The notes: a model not told the origin generated them from the letters alone. 64,000 nt of DNA from Serpula lacrymans var. lacrymans S7.9 (GCF_000218685.1 NW_006763296.1:2677321-2741320), one strand, 5' to 3'. Numbered from the stretch's first letter, positions 46,438 to 59,178 are shown. Numbers and translations are program-made.

Positions 46438-47436
46438 AGACATAATGTTTTCGTGTGCTATGTAAAAGTTCGCTAGCATAGTCGAAAATATCATCCGAGG
46501 AAACGAACTTAAAATCGTACTTGTTCAAGACCCTTGATAAGCTTCTGCTATCCGCAAAGATTATTAAATATCACTGCATTGGAAAATATAGTAAATACCA
46601 GGGCTGAGGGTACTGTCGTTAACCGTCAGTTCGGATGGGGGGGCTATTCGGACATTTCTGAAAACATATGTTCCACTGTCATTTTTCCTCAACAACTCAA
46701 CCCATAGCAGTTCTATATATTCTTACTACTTACTCCAACTTTCCTAGCACAAAATCCTGAATTATTGAGCGAGTTCCTTCCATGTGCGTGACTTTCGAGA
46801 AAGTAACGCTCTACTAAGGTACTGCAATCTCAGTTTCAAAAAGTTCAGGTGCGCCACACTCAAAATCATGTTCAAACACTGATAGTGCCGAGCGGAGCTC
46901 TAACTCGGCTTGTGTGACCTCTGTGACGTCCGAATAGCCCCCCCATCCGAGCTGACGGTTAACGACAGTATATCATTTATTGTCGTCGGCGATAGATTAT
47001 CAGTCATACACTGTTAGTAGCAGACAGCTTGGTAGATGCGCGGTTCACGTAGCATTGGATTCTATTAAAAGAGATGGAGTCCCTCTTGTCACGTGGACGC
47101 ATAGTATTACTCTTTCAATACTTTTGCGAGCACTGCGATTTGTGTAATTTTCAGTAAGCCTATGAGGGAGATGCTCTATCAAAGCAAAGACACTGGAGTA
47201 TAGACGTGCTCACCTTTTGAAGCTTGGGGAAATAGTACCCTTCCAGTTCAAGATGAGTTAATTATAGTGGCGAATGCAGCACAAACAGACGCGTTGCGTT
47301 TATCTTTTACGGACGACCGTGTCTCTTCCCAGTACGGGTGGTGTTTTCGTATCCCAGTCTTGGATGATACTTTGGACTTTCTTGAGTTGTGCCCCATCAT
47401 CATTTTCTCGCAAAGCTTCAGGCTGGATAGGCATAG
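46438..47436. other. Intergenic region carrying a MITE
   Basis: No gene seen. The notable content is the inverted-repeat element at 46614-46968, listed separately. Confidence 0.5.
46614..46968. mobile_element. MITE with 41-bp terminal inverted repeats and TA flanks
   Basis: The left end 46614-46654 (CTGTCGTTAACCGTCAG...) is repeated inverted at 46928-46968 with 40 of 41 matches. Both ends are flanked by TA (46612-46613 and 46969-46970). At 355 bp it has no coding capacity. TA duplication and inverted ends fit a Tc1/mariner-type non-autonomous DNA transposon. The high end identity suggests fairly recent movement. Confidence 0.85.
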
Positions 47437-49439
47437 TCAACTATTTGAGCCGATGAGAATGGAGTTGGTTGGGCTCAGTGCAGCATTGAGCCTTTGGGAT
47501 GCCTGCGCTAAGGCGAATGCGTCGGCGTCGAGAAGGGCAGGTAGCTTTCCGAACGCATTATAATTTGGAAGGTTGAGGATCTCAGGCTTCTTCTTAGCTC
47601 TGTACTGCACGAGATTCAAAGACGCAAGATAGGCTGAAAGGGGCTAACTTTTGGATGTGTGTACCCGAGTCCATTTCTCTCAGAAACTCATCGTACTGAA
47701 ATGAACCGCGCACATTCTCTGCAGGTCAGATTCAGTTAACTCTAACGCAGGGTTATGATGTATGGAGTAGAGGCTTAAAGCCTGGGCATATTCCTCTTCC
47801 GTCAAGGATCTCAATGTGGCCATCAGATCCATCCAGGGGGAATATATATTCAACCTAAACTAAGTTGATTTTAAGAAGGTGGAACATGAATTGGTGAGCT
47901 AAGTCACCTCAATTAGTTTGTCGCCGGAATCGTATAGATATCCAATCTGATCACCTTCTGTCTCGAAGAGATGCGATAGCATATATCTATTGGTGGTAAT
48001 CGTGAGATAAAATAATAGAGCCTTTGTGTTTACTCACTTGTGATCTGGAAGATATTTGTAACCAACCTGATTGAATTAGCTCATATTTTCTTCTTTTTAG
48101 TCCACCTTGCATAAATGGCCACTGACTTGTGCTATATGAACTACGTCGATAGCATCCGAGTTCTAGCAAAATCTGAATCTTTAGTGTCATCTTGATTTTA
48201 AATTCATAAGGACGTGTGAGATACCTCAGGTCCATAAATTGACCCATCAGTGAAGTGATGGCAGTGAAGATTTCTAACCCAAATAGCAATACGTTAGGTG
48301 GGGAAGGGTATATTTGACAGAGGAAAGAAGCTTACCATGGGTGCCTGCCTTGAAAAGCGCTGACCTTGATACATGCAAAAACACAGAATCATCACCAAAT
48401 TTGTGGTTGGCCATCAGGAATGTCAATGATCCTTGTTTGCGAAGGAGGTCAATATAAATATTGTGTGCTTACTGACGAGACGGAAATGCGCAAACTCACA
48501 TCATTTCTGTTAAGGTCTTTTAGATTCAGAATGTTCAATTCTGCACGCTATAAAGGGTTTTATTTCTTTCGAATGTTTTAAGCAATAACCCACCTTACGA
48601 CCCACTGTAATCTCCATCCATTGGTCTTCAGGACTGGGCGGCTCGTGCGAGTATATGAACTGGAAAGTCATCTGGGCATTATCTGGCATCAAATACTGAG
48701 TTGATACTATAGTAATGTTACATACTGTGTGATAAATTGTTGCGAATCCATCAACTGATACGGAAAGTAAAGTGTCAACGACTAGAAGTATATATTTGAG
48801 TGGACATATTAATCAGGTATTTTCGCATACAATAGTTATATTTAGTCACCATGAACCAGAAAATATAATGATACGCGCACTGGATAAAGAATGAATCCGT
48901 CCTCTTGGTCCAACTTTTGGGACAAAAACCCTGAGTGTCTGCACGTCAAGAAAAGAGACGAATGGGTTGCATTATACCAGAATGGATAGAATCAACTAGC
49001 ATTTTTGATAAATACAGTTTGTAGTCCATCCCCTACACCCCCAGGAAATAATTTTACGGATGAGCGCCATCTTTAGGGAGCTTTGGAGGAGTTTTGTGGG
49101 TAATCCCACACTGTTCATAAAACTGGTGGATATCTAAACTCATAGGAAGATAATATATCTTGAACTACAAGTGATAGAGTTAAGAAATAGCGACGAGCTA
49201 ACAATGCATATGTGAGCTCGTGGCCTACCACTACACAGTTCATAGACGCATTTTGAACCATGGTGACAGAGACGAACTTGAAGCTAGAAAAGGTAAATCA
49301 CACATCTATATACTGGATTCACAGATGGTCAGCTGCTTGTTATATAATAATCCTAGCACGGTATTCACTCACATCGGTAGGGGCTTGTAACGAAATCAGA
49401 GGCGTGTCCCTCATGGAGCTTCATAGGAGGACAGGCCAT
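47437..49439 (-). CDS. Unrecognised multi-exon protein
   Basis: A chain of minus-strand exons separated by GT-AG introns reads coherently: FKFVSVTMVQNASMNCVV (about 49270), joined in phase to FKIYYLPMSLDIHQFYE (about 49165), then SGFLSQKLDQEDGFILYPVRV (about 48955), VVDTLLSVSVDGFATIYHT, QMTFQFIYSHEPPSPEDQW and ITVGRK (48785-48595), SLTFLMANHKFGDDSVF (about 48430), FTAITSLMGQFMDL (about 48260), GYKYLPDHK, LSHLFETEGDQIGYLYDSGD (about 47960), LTEEEYAQALSLYSIHHN (about 47800) and a last exon with YNAFGKLPALLDADAFALAQ ending at 47437. The 5' end is uncertain: ATG 49439 (MACPPMKLHEG) is a candidate but did not join in phase. No family recognised; no signal peptide or membrane span. Confidence 0.5.
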
Positions 49440-51013
49440 TTATGATACACTTCTTGGAAAGAGGTTCAAAAACAGGCTTTTATTTGTGTACAAGTTGGTC
49501 TCTCACTATTTCGGACTTAATCTCATCGCGGCACGTCGGCATCAACCTTAGCATCAATCAGCGCATCGACTTTCTGACTCTCATCAGCTTAATCTGCCAC
49601 TGAAAGTTGAAGGGAGACCCAACTACGCTATACTTGCGAGGATTACACACCAGTGGTTTACGTAAAGGTAAAACACCAAGGATAGTCTGGAGTTTAGATG
49701 TGGTTCGTTGATACTGGATGCCGAGGCCTAATATTTATTTCTATTCATGGTCAAATCAATATCATCATCGACAAGGCCCATGTAAGCTACCCAAAGACGG
49801 TGAATTGAATTATCTATCATCTGGTCAGAAAGCTAACAATCATTGTCTAATATAGTAGCATATAAGAAGGCATCGTCACGATGCGGCCAGGTTCGTCTCT
49901 GTCAGTGCATTTCTGCTTGTCATGTTAGCTTCATCTGCTCCGATCTCTACTAGTCACAGAGTCCAAAGGCTTCAAAGTTACTTCGAATCCATATTGGCCG
50001 GATGTGATTGGATATAAGATTACTTCCAGCGGGAAAATTAGAGCAATGTGGAGCCTGTTGCACTTGGAATGATGTAAGGAAACTTAATGGCATGCTTGTA
50101 CTGATTATCACAGAGAAACATTTTATCTGCCACAGTGCTTTACTATGGAGATGGACCGTCGGGTTACCACTATTCAAATTAGTACGTTGTTCTGCTTTTT
50201 ACTTGCTCAAAAAGCTCATAACATATATTTGATATGGACAGCAGCTCCTTTTATTACCCAGAGCACGGTACTATTGGACAATGGGATAGGATTCAACAAG
50301 TATATGCCAGCCCCATATAAATAAGATAATGAAGTCGTTGGTTTAACCCCGGAAAGCTATGGTTCTTGAACTCTAAAGGCACGTACTTTTACTGTGTTTG
50401 TCCCGGGCCACTGACGAGATTTAATCCAACATTCCCAGGTTTTAGTTTGATTCGCAGATTGATACCTGATGTACAAATTTAGTGAGGTGGCGATCGTATA
50501 CCAAAAGAAGCGCTCAACTTCAAAGCTTGAACCATTGGAGGTAATCGCCGAGAGCGTTTTGTATTACGTATCAATACTGTTAACGTAATCCCAGCGGCAA
50601 AATGTGTTGTCTTTTGTAACCACCACGGAAGCTCCAATGGCAGCGTCTTATAATCATCATAATAAACCATGAACAAAACAGGTGCGCTTACTCCTGTTGG
50701 ATGAAAGAACTTGTTCGTCGCCATGTTAAAATAGTGCCTGCGGTATGTACTACCAGGTCTTGATTTAATTTTCTTCGCAGTCTAACAAAAATATATTTCA
50801 AAATTGATCTGTTAGGTATATATATGCAGGGAGGGATCACGGTCACGCTGTGTTGCAACTTCGATGCCAAAATATGTATCATTTCATGCAACGGGAAGCA
50901 AACAACGATAGGAGTATATAAGGTGTGTAACGACGTGCATCCTTCATATCCGAGGTCGCATTGTCTCCCCACTTTGCCTCCCTCTCAGCCTGACCCCATT
51001 CATCTTCGCCACG
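49440..51013. other. Region with one unexplained minus-strand ORF
   Basis: On the minus strand, ATG 50724 opens 81 codons (MATNKFFHPTG...) with one hydrophobic segment (HFAAGITLTVLI) followed by a basic RNTKRSRRLPP. That resembles the membrane anchor and hinge of a cytochrome P450 N-terminus, but no P450 core follows. It may be an orphan fragment. The remainder is non-coding; 50940-51013 is the CT-rich leader of the next gene. Confidence 0.35.
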
Positions 51014-51385
51014 ATGCCTAATAACAGCTCTCAAACCAGTTCGTCTTCTAATGACACTGGCAGAGATTATACATATACCAGTTCGGGTACCAACAGTCAG
51101 GTTAGTTGTCTTTTTTCATCGGAAACCAGAGTTGGTGGAACCGCCAGGGGCATTGTTATAGGGAAACCATTACTGCAGCCGTGACTATGGCAGTGGTGGT
51201 TCTGGATATCACTATTCCAACACGTAGGTACTCACATCGACTTAATCCGCTGGTATCTAATACGGCATGATAGGGATGGAGGATACTACTACAGCAACCC
51301 CAATGGTTCAACATACTATAACAGCGGGAGTGGTTACTCTCAGTACACTGCGCCAAATGGAAATGTCCACAGGTCCGGCAAATAA
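51014..51385 (+). CDS. Small Tyr/Gly/Ser/Asn-rich protein, 86 aa
   Basis: Three exons (51014-51100, 51162-51223, 51274-51385; introns 61 and 50 bp) join in phase: MPNNSSQTSSSSNDTG, YTYTSSGTNSQ, GNHYCSRDYGSGG, YHYSNT, then DGGYYYSNPNGSTYYNSG and a short basic end HRSGK. I know this kind of small low-complexity protein from many Agaricomycetes, without a known function. It has one Cys, no signal peptide and no charged core. The aromatic/glycine composition suggests a condensing or aggregating protein, which is only inference. Confidence 0.82.
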
Positions 51386-52837
51386 ATAAGCACAGGCTTT
51401 CTTCTTGAAGTGAAACATGAGTAAGTTGTATCTCTTAACCGTTATCGTGTTGCTGACGATCACACTGAGATTTGTAGCTCGTGTGTTCAATGAATGTAGT
51501 ACAAGTGGTGATAATTAGCACATGATCCAACAACATAAGTAAGATAAGCCTGGAAGATATCATCAACATTATCAGTCTGGTCAGTTCGCGGAGGATGAGT
51601 ATATGATTGTGATACTCGAGTATGAGATCATGGAACGCTTCACCCCGGTGAAGTTCTGGAAGGCTAGGAGAGAAAATAGTTTGTCTTCTTTTTGGAAGTG
51701 GACTAGCTGCTTCATTTCCTATGTCTGAGAATTGGTCCATGGAGGTCATTGATGGGATAAGGTGGATGTGATAGAACCGCACAATTTATCATATTGTCCA
51801 TGAGAAGCACAAGTAGGCTTCGATTTCTGATTCGATTGAGTAATTATCCGCTGTGTGAAGTGCATCAGAAGCGGGACATTAAACTGGACATTTGCCACGC
51901 GCCGAGCCAGAGCCTTGGTCAATCAATTATGCATGAGGCTTTTTCTGTTCCATCCTATTGGGGATCCGTGACTCCTAAAAAGTTCGTCGCTGATCCATCT
52001 CGCGGTCTGGAGAGTTACACTGGGGTCACCGGACCTTGTCCAGCGTCAACTGACTAGCCTCGATCCTCGCTGCCTTTTCTCGAAGCAAAATATCGTGCAG
52101 GTTCCGTGCTCGATCGCGTTTCATGGAAACAACGCGAGGCTTTCATCCTGATGTAACATACGCCCGTGGTTCATTTTTCGTTAGGACCGATGGGGCGCCT
52201 CGCCATGATACTCCAAACAGAAGGAAGTAGTGCTGATATAGGGTCCATTCGAAGTTGTAATACATTCATGGACGCCTTGAGTCAATGCATTTTAACCTTT
52301 CTCTTGGGGAGAGATGATCACGGCGAAGGCTGCACCATGGAACTAGAGAGCAAGAAGAGGATCCGTGGATGAAAGGTCGTCATTGGTTCAGCGTTGGTAT
52401 GCAAGGTAACAAAGAACTGACAAGCTCTGAAACAACAAACAATATCTCAAATCCTCGCTCGTGGATATATATGAACCGTCGGGACTAGGTGGGACAGCTG
52501 CGCACATGTCTAGAAATAGTACAGAAACGCTCCAAAAATGTGGTTGCACAATCATAAAAGAAAGTCGAGCACAACTAATGCTCTAGTAAAATTAGGCTGC
52601 CGTCAGTTTTGCTACTGTTGGTCTTAGTGCCTTGAATAAACCCTGAGGATGCCAAGCCCTCTGGGCATAGCAGAAACTGACATCACGCTACCGGAAGCCC
52701 TTAGCGCAACTGCCTTTGTCTCTGAACCAACAGCGGTGTGTTCCACGGTTTGTTCTGAGCAACTGGCGAAGTCAGGTGCGGAGCTATGGGGTTGCATTGT
52801 GCCTCCGAGACGTCACTGTCGTTGCAAATGAGGCAAG
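51386..52837. other. Intergenic region, nothing supportable
   Basis: Several short frames on both strands, none with exon borders that join or with known motifs. Confidence 0.45.
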
Positions 52838-53260
52838 TCAAGTTACACTGATAGACAGTCTGAGGTCCACTGCCAGAGTCCACTTATCAAGATCTAAAAG
52901 AATTACAAGAGTATAATTTGGTGGATAAATCTGGATGGACTCACCGAAGTCATAAAAATCCCATCGCGAGAGTTCTGGGGGAAAGTCTTCAAGTCCCAAA
53001 ATAAAATCTAGTATCACGCCGGTGCTACAGTGGTTAGTTTACGGAAACATCATATAAAAACATGAACGGCCGGCTACAATTAGCCGTATGAGCTACCAAT
53101 AAGTGACAAAGATGTACCTACAATGATTTCAGCAGAGGAGAAAAATAATCGCCGCACCATCGAATGGCCATAATGTTCGGCAAGGATCTTCGTATGGAAG
53201 TCAAAACTGCGCATAAAACTTGTGTCGTGACCGGTAAATCATTAAAAGCCTGTATGTTGC
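52838..53260 (-). CDS. 3' exons of an unrecognised gene
   Basis: Minus-strand exons read SFDFHTKILAEHYGHSMVRR and FFSSAEII (about 53205-53125), then after an intron TGVILDFILGLEDFPPELSR and WDFYDF (about 53030-52950), joined by a GTGAGT...TTTTAG intron to DLDKWTLAVDLRLSISVT and TGA at 52838. The frames are coherent and protein-like, but I know no matching family. Further 5' exons are not resolved; sequence up to 53500 has short frames on this strand. Confidence 0.4.
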
Positions 53261-55113
53261 CCGTAAAAATCGGCACACGTCATCAGTTATGCTAAGACTT
53301 CCTCCGCCTCCACCCACGCTGGAGTGGGATGTCTCTGTGAGCCATATCTGAGTGTATAAATCCAAAATACCGTGGAGTCGGTAAGTGCACAAATTCCGCT
53401 CTCACCGCTCCATCGTGGATGCTGCAAACTGTGGCCAAAACAATTGAGTGCCGTCGTCAGGTTGGAGGCATGTCGTTGCCTAAGTAAACACAGCAAATTG
53501 ACGTGAATACACCCACGGGTGCCCTTTTACCTTGCAGCGATCTGGGAAATTTTGAGACACATGTGAGACTGCCTGTGTGACTACGAGAGTAAACAAGGGG
53601 CAAATTTTTAGCCCCACTTTGAGTGCCCAGGCCGATGTGACAGGCAGAGATAAGTAGACCACTCACATTGATGCGGCGAGTGGTCGCGCATGACCTCGAG
53701 CGCTTGGTGCGTTAGTGGAACACCGTGACGAACCGTGGAGAGTTAAAGTTGAACGCTGACTGATCGTGGTCTGATACAGCGGCCGAAAGGAAGCAAACCG
53801 GAGCCAAGGATACGACTAGAAGGCGCTTATGAAGGGTGATATAATATATGTTGTGGGCTATTGCTGTGCATACTAAACATGAGCGAGGAGGGCGAGGGCA
53901 AGAGAGGACGGCTGAGTATTGTGAAATGGGCTGTCGAGCTTGAAGGCGAAGAATTCAGTAATTCTTGGATCATGGTTGAATGGATCTGTTGGAAGGACTT
54001 CTCCTACGTATCGGGGTTTCCTGTGCGAAAGCATGATCTCTTGATCCATACCAGATTTGCTCGAGATCAAAGCCAAATTGGATCGATCTTAGCGGGTAAT
54101 ACCAAAAGAGATCAGGCACCAATGCTACGTATTGATGGTGGCCCCCAGGTGAGACAGTTAGTTATCGCCACTGCCTTGTCAGGTGAAGACGAGGTGGATC
54201 AAGGAGGTCTTGTGCGGGGTGGAGGATGGTTGTGCGGTCTTGAGAGCGGCCCCCCAACATGCCTTTGACGAGTTTTGATTTACTTACACACACGCAGCCG
54301 GGCGCTGTTCTCAGCGGACATGCAGCAGCCATGCCTTGGTGCTGGATTGGGCGAAAGGGAACTCCATTGTGTTCGCGTCCGAGGCGGCGATTGGGCGTAC
54401 GTAAGCAAGGTGGAATCGCTATCTCACCACGCTGCATCGGGGGATCACCGATTCCTTCATTGGATCTCTTTGCTATCGAGATTTCGACCAAAAATTAAGA
54501 AACACACCCAAGATTTCGGGTTTTTCTCCCGAGCCGATGGCACAATCAGTGCAGAAACGGGCGGGTGCAGGGGGCGATAATAGTGATAAATAGGGCTAAA
54601 TAGATAAAAAATACCCGTTTTACACGTTTTTATTGGGACTCCGCCAGGTGTGATGAGATGGGATCTAGTCATCTGGCTGCCCTCAACGTCCACATCGCCT
54701 CAAGGCTGTCATATCCACACAAGACAAAAAGCCTCCAGAGCTCTTGCCTCCGCTACTGCGAGCTCATCGTTGTCTCTTGCCTCCACCACCGCGAGCTCAT
54801 CGTTGCTCCTCTCCCTAGCCTCTTTTCTTGCACTACGCCCGTTGCAAACACACTGGCTTCTCAGTAACCACACCTGGCCGTGTGCCATCATATTACGAGG
54901 CCCCAGGTGCGTTCTTTTTCCTTTTTTTGTCTCTGAATCTGACGCCCAGATTTTTTGCAAGATCCGTCGTCATCGGGAGATACACGCTGAGATACACTCT
55001 GCCTTTTACTCCCAGATACACTCGCTGTCAATCTCTGATACATTCTCTTACCTCGTCCTCGTCCTGGCAGAGCTTTCTTGATCTTTATCCAATCTTCATC
55101 CACTATTGCACCG
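53261..55113. other. Intergenic region and promoter of the GATA-factor gene
   Basis: A plus-strand frame from ATG 53879 (MSEEGEGKRGRLSIVKWAVE) runs 129 codons without a known motif; it may be an unsupported gene. At 54740-54810 a sequence CTTGCCTCC...GCGAGCTCATCGTTG is repeated twice in tandem with small differences. The CT-rich tract 54980-55110 looks like the 5' leader of the next gene. Confidence 0.4.
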
Positions 55114-58100
55114 ATGGCCTCTGCCCATCATCCAGCACACCATGCTAGGTATTCTCTTCCACCACCGCCCAACATGAACAACGACTTTCGTCTCCCATCC
55201 TTGAAGGACCTTAACTTTCAGTATCGTCCACCACCCTCCCAAGATCCTGTCGTCCCTGTTCAGAATGGCTCCCCTCAAATCGAACACGTTGCATCTGCTA
55301 GCCAATCCTATCAGACACGCCATGACTCTCCTTGGGCACGACCGCCCCAAACCCATCCTGCCGTTCCTCCGCAGCATCAACAGTCCCCACCCCTGTCTGC
55401 TGGTCATGATCATCACCACCTCAAAACCGTAGAATACTCCGTCCCAAAACACGATAATGGAGGCTACCTTACTCCTGGTATCCCTCTTTCCGCCCAAGTC
55501 ACTCCCGTACCAAACTCCGTCACTATCGGGCCTGGCTCTCGTGGCGATGATTCTGCACATCCACAAAATACTTCGTCAAAACGGACTCGGGCAGGGTCAG
55601 CAGTCAACGTGTCCCGAGATGCACGACCTTCTCACGTAAGTCGTAGCCTCTTATCGGCACCTGTCTGATGCGTGTGTCGGACGTGCGCCCTTATCGCGCT
55701 TAAACGTCACGATGCGCTGCCCCAAGTTTGCTTGCCTGTTTGATCCTTTTGACGTGCACTAACTTCGATCTTTCAAATGACTTCTAGCAGCCTTCTTATC
55801 CAATCTCGCATCATCCTTCGTATCCCCCAGCGCAGCAAGCACCGCAATACCATCAAGTACAACCTCCTCCGCCACCTCCCGAAGAGCAAGTGCAACACCA
55901 AACAAGTCCTGGAGCATATTCTACTCCTGGTTATGGGGGTTACCCTCCAACGTACATACAACCCTCGGCAGTACAGCGTCCCATCAACCTCAGCAGCAAT
56001 CGCATCATCAGAGTCATCACCAGCAACTATCGCCGCATACTAATTCTTATCATCCACAGCCTCCCCCTCCCTCACAGGAGACGTGGGACCAGCATCAGCA
56101 GCACCAACACCAACACCAGACGCAACATCAGCCGCCTCAACATCACCAGCCACCTCCTCAGCATCAACCACCACACCATGAAGCACCTCAACATCATCCA
56201 CCTCCCCACCACCAACCTCCACAGCATCATCAGCCCGCTCAACATCACCAAGCACCTCCACACCATCAACAGCCTCCTCACCATCAACCAACCTCGCATC
56301 ACCAGCAGGCTTCGCACCAATCGCTACCTCCGCACCACCAACAGCCTTTACACCAACAGCAACCTTCGCATTTACCGCCGCCTTCGCACCAACAGCCGCC
56401 TCCACATCAGCCACCACCACCTCACCACCAACATCCGCCTCAGCAGCAGCAACAGCAGCACCCGCCTCATCAGCACGTCCAGCATCATCAGCAGCCTGCT
56501 CAACACCAATCTCAACACTACCAGTCTCATCCCCATATAGTACCACCTGCGCAACACCACCCACAACAGCCGCCGCCGCCGCCACCGCCATCCCAGCACG
56601 TGCAATCTCAGCCCCCTCCGCAGCCGCAACATTCTCAACAGCAGCAGCAAATGGGTTTTTCTAGGACAACTCCACTTGTTCCTACAACTGTTGATGCTCG
56701 GCCACAAGCGTATCCCGTTGATGATACGCCGAATGCGCCGCTATGTGACAGCACCTTGTCCGAAGTAAGAATTAATTCATAAGTCTATTCTAGATGACTG
56801 AGTGTGCATCACGCAGATTGTCAAGCGTTGTACTATCCTTTACGAATTTGCAAATCGCTATGGTATGCTAGCACTTCAAGATATAGTAATTACTATTACT
56901 AATTCAGTACGACATTTAGCTCAAATTCAACGCACTACCCCTAATGTACAGCCCCGTCAAGAAGAAATTGCGGAAATGACCCAACATGCATCAGAGGTCG
57001 TTCGATTATTGGAGGAGTTCCGCAGGATGTCATTACCGGGTGCCGAGCGGACTTCATCAATGGAGAGTTCAAATCACGGTTTTGTAGATGAGCAGCGTCC
57101 ACCAAAGCGGCCATGGGAGGACATAGCAGGGTCCGGCACAGGAACGGAAGTAGCCGGGCAAATTGAAGTGCGTATAGCCTTATAAGCCCGCAAAACTCGT
57201 TTATTAATTCATATACAGCCGGCCGAGAAAGGTCAATCTGCTGCTGAGAAGGATATGGAAATCATCCGGACAAAACGAGCAACAAGTGCGGCTGGTGCTG
57301 CGGCTCAAACTGGACAACCGAAAAGCAAGTACAGAAAAAGAAGTGTGAGCACCTATCTGCCTCTGATCCTTTCGTACTTCCTATTATCGTCAAGTATCGT
57401 GCTTGGGATTGACGTGGCTGATACTCTTTTTTCCCCGCATTGGTCTGGCCAGCGGGCCACTCCTCCAGGGAAGTGTCATTCGTGCAATATTCGCGAAACC
57501 CCAGAATGGCGCCGAGGCCCGGATGGTGCTCGAACGCTATGCAATGCTTGCGGGTTACGTCAGTGCCGTTCTTTATTACATCAGGGTTCATGCAGTACTG
57601 ATGGCAGTCTATTACTGATATAGACTACGCAAAGCTTGTTCGCAAGCGGGACAAGGCTATAGGTGCAGATGGTCAAGCCGCTCGTATTGATATGGAGACC
57701 CTTCGGGCCTCTGCGCGTGCCTCTGAGCTCGCAGGGGATAAGTCGCGGGCCCAGAATCAAACCAATGCATCCACGACTGCCGCGTCTACAGCTACAACTG
57801 AACCTGAAACGAAGCAGGCAATGCCTTTGAGTCACCATCAGGGTTCCTTCCAGGTCATACCAATAGGTCAGACGAATGGGTCGAGCACGGGGAATTCTCA
57901 GCCTTCTCATCAACACCATCAGCACCATGCGTCGCATCATCACCACCAGCAGAATATATCTCCTGCTCACGATGCTACATTGCCTGTTCCGCCCCCACCA
58001 CCATGGACTGTGTCTACTCCTGCTGGGGCCAATCGAAACTACGCCTCAGACCAGTTGCAGCACCAATCGTTCATGCGTACATCACATTCGGTGTCCAGTG

Positions 58101-58117
58101 GTGCATCACCGCACTGA
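55114..58117 (+). CDS. GATA-type zinc-finger transcription factor (type IVb, NsdD/WC-2-like)
   Basis: Seven exons: 55114-55635, 55788-56764, 56817-56862, 56908-57167, 57219-57344, 57453-57558, 57624-58117. The N-terminus is Pro/His-rich; exon 2 is dominated by a Gln/His/Pro tract. A helical segment follows ([36 protein letters not shown]) and then one GATA finger, [20 protein letters not shown]...CNAC, with 18 residues in the loop, as in NsdD and White-collar proteins. It continues [11 protein letters not shown]. No PAS domain is seen, so NsdD-like fits better than WC-2. Exon 2 is one base short of phase: near 55981 the frame shifts by one in a C-run (CGTCCC|CAT), so either an indel, an assembly error or an unseen intron. 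The DNA-binding part lies downstream of this break. Confidence 0.88.
55985..56650 (+). repeat. Coding low-complexity CAN/CCN tract (Gln/His/Pro)
   Basis: About 660 bp of CAG/CAA/CAC/CAT/CCN codons encode more than 200 residues of almost only Gln, His and Pro inside the GATA-factor gene. It is strongly asymmetric (C/A-rich plus strand) and gives long meaningless open frames on the minus strand. Such tracts are prone to slippage. Confidence 0.85.
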
Positions 58118-59178
58118 TTGACCAGTCGTTCATTGTAATCTTATCAATGAATACGCCTATTGTGATTCTATTAGTTGATCATGCGGTTTTCGTTTCCACT
58201 CTTTCTCATCTGTGGTTTGTGCTATACCTAATATCCCTTGTTATTCATTCGTATCTTGCTGTCGTTCTTATCGGTTTTCAGCAGTATCCTGTATAATGTG
58301 GTATTCTCTCTGAATTTGTTGCTACGGTATCTCTAGGCTCGTACGAAGGTAATTGTTCTTATTCTATTGTACATTCTGTTTAAGCTTCATAAAATAGGTA
58401 GCCCAGTTGTTTTTCTTACCCACGTCTTAGTTCGATTTTTTCAATAATAGTCATCGGTTTCACTCCCATCGCACGCGTGTTCGTCAATGTGTGCATCTAT
58501 GTACCGCATGGGGAGAATCGTATGCGAGTGCCAGGCTTATCTCGTTGGTGTATCCACCCCGAAATTCAGAGAGACCTACCTACGCAAAAATCAGCGCTGA
58601 GGCTTACGAGATATCGACTGACTAGGTGAGCCTGATTGATACTCAGCATATGGTAAGTGCTGAAACATCGGTTTCATGTGGATCCCTCAGACTCATTGCT
58701 GCAGAGTTGCATGCGATGATGTCTCAACTGCCTATCAGTATCTTGATTTACTGAGGTTTTGAGCTCCCTAGATGGTGTAAGACGGGCATATGTCACGATG
58801 CGCGCCATCGAGATGACAAAGACCTGACAACCTGTACCTTGTCGAGATAATGTTGCACACCATCCGTTCCACTGACTTGGACATTTCTTGCACTTCGTTC
58901 CTGTACGGTCCTATTTTTGCTCGAGTGCGGACGTTGCCAACAGGCCACTCGCAAATCTAGAGGATAAGGCATGAATTATTTTTCCTTCACTTCTGTCTTC
59001 GGCATTCTGCAGCATCTGATTGGATTCCGAGTCACTACGGTAGTGATGAAAGCACAGACCCTATACTGCCGTTCCTGCTTTGCAATTTATCACCTCGCTG
59101 TTCCTTGACGACCCTTTCTGTCGCTCTTTTTCTCTCCATGTTACTTTATCTTCTCTTTTGAGCCCGCTGCTGTTGAGC
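58118..59178. other. Intergenic region, nothing supportable
   Basis: 3' UTR of the GATA-factor gene followed by sequence without coding signal. Confidence 0.5.

Noticed and set aside
47267..47563. 98-codon plus-strand frame
   Set aside because: The minus strand carries a coherent exon there that continues upstream exons; the plus frame is a shadow.
56040..56591. 183-codon Ala/Val-rich minus-strand frame
   Set aside because: It is the mirror of the Gln/His/Pro repeat tract in the GATA-factor gene.
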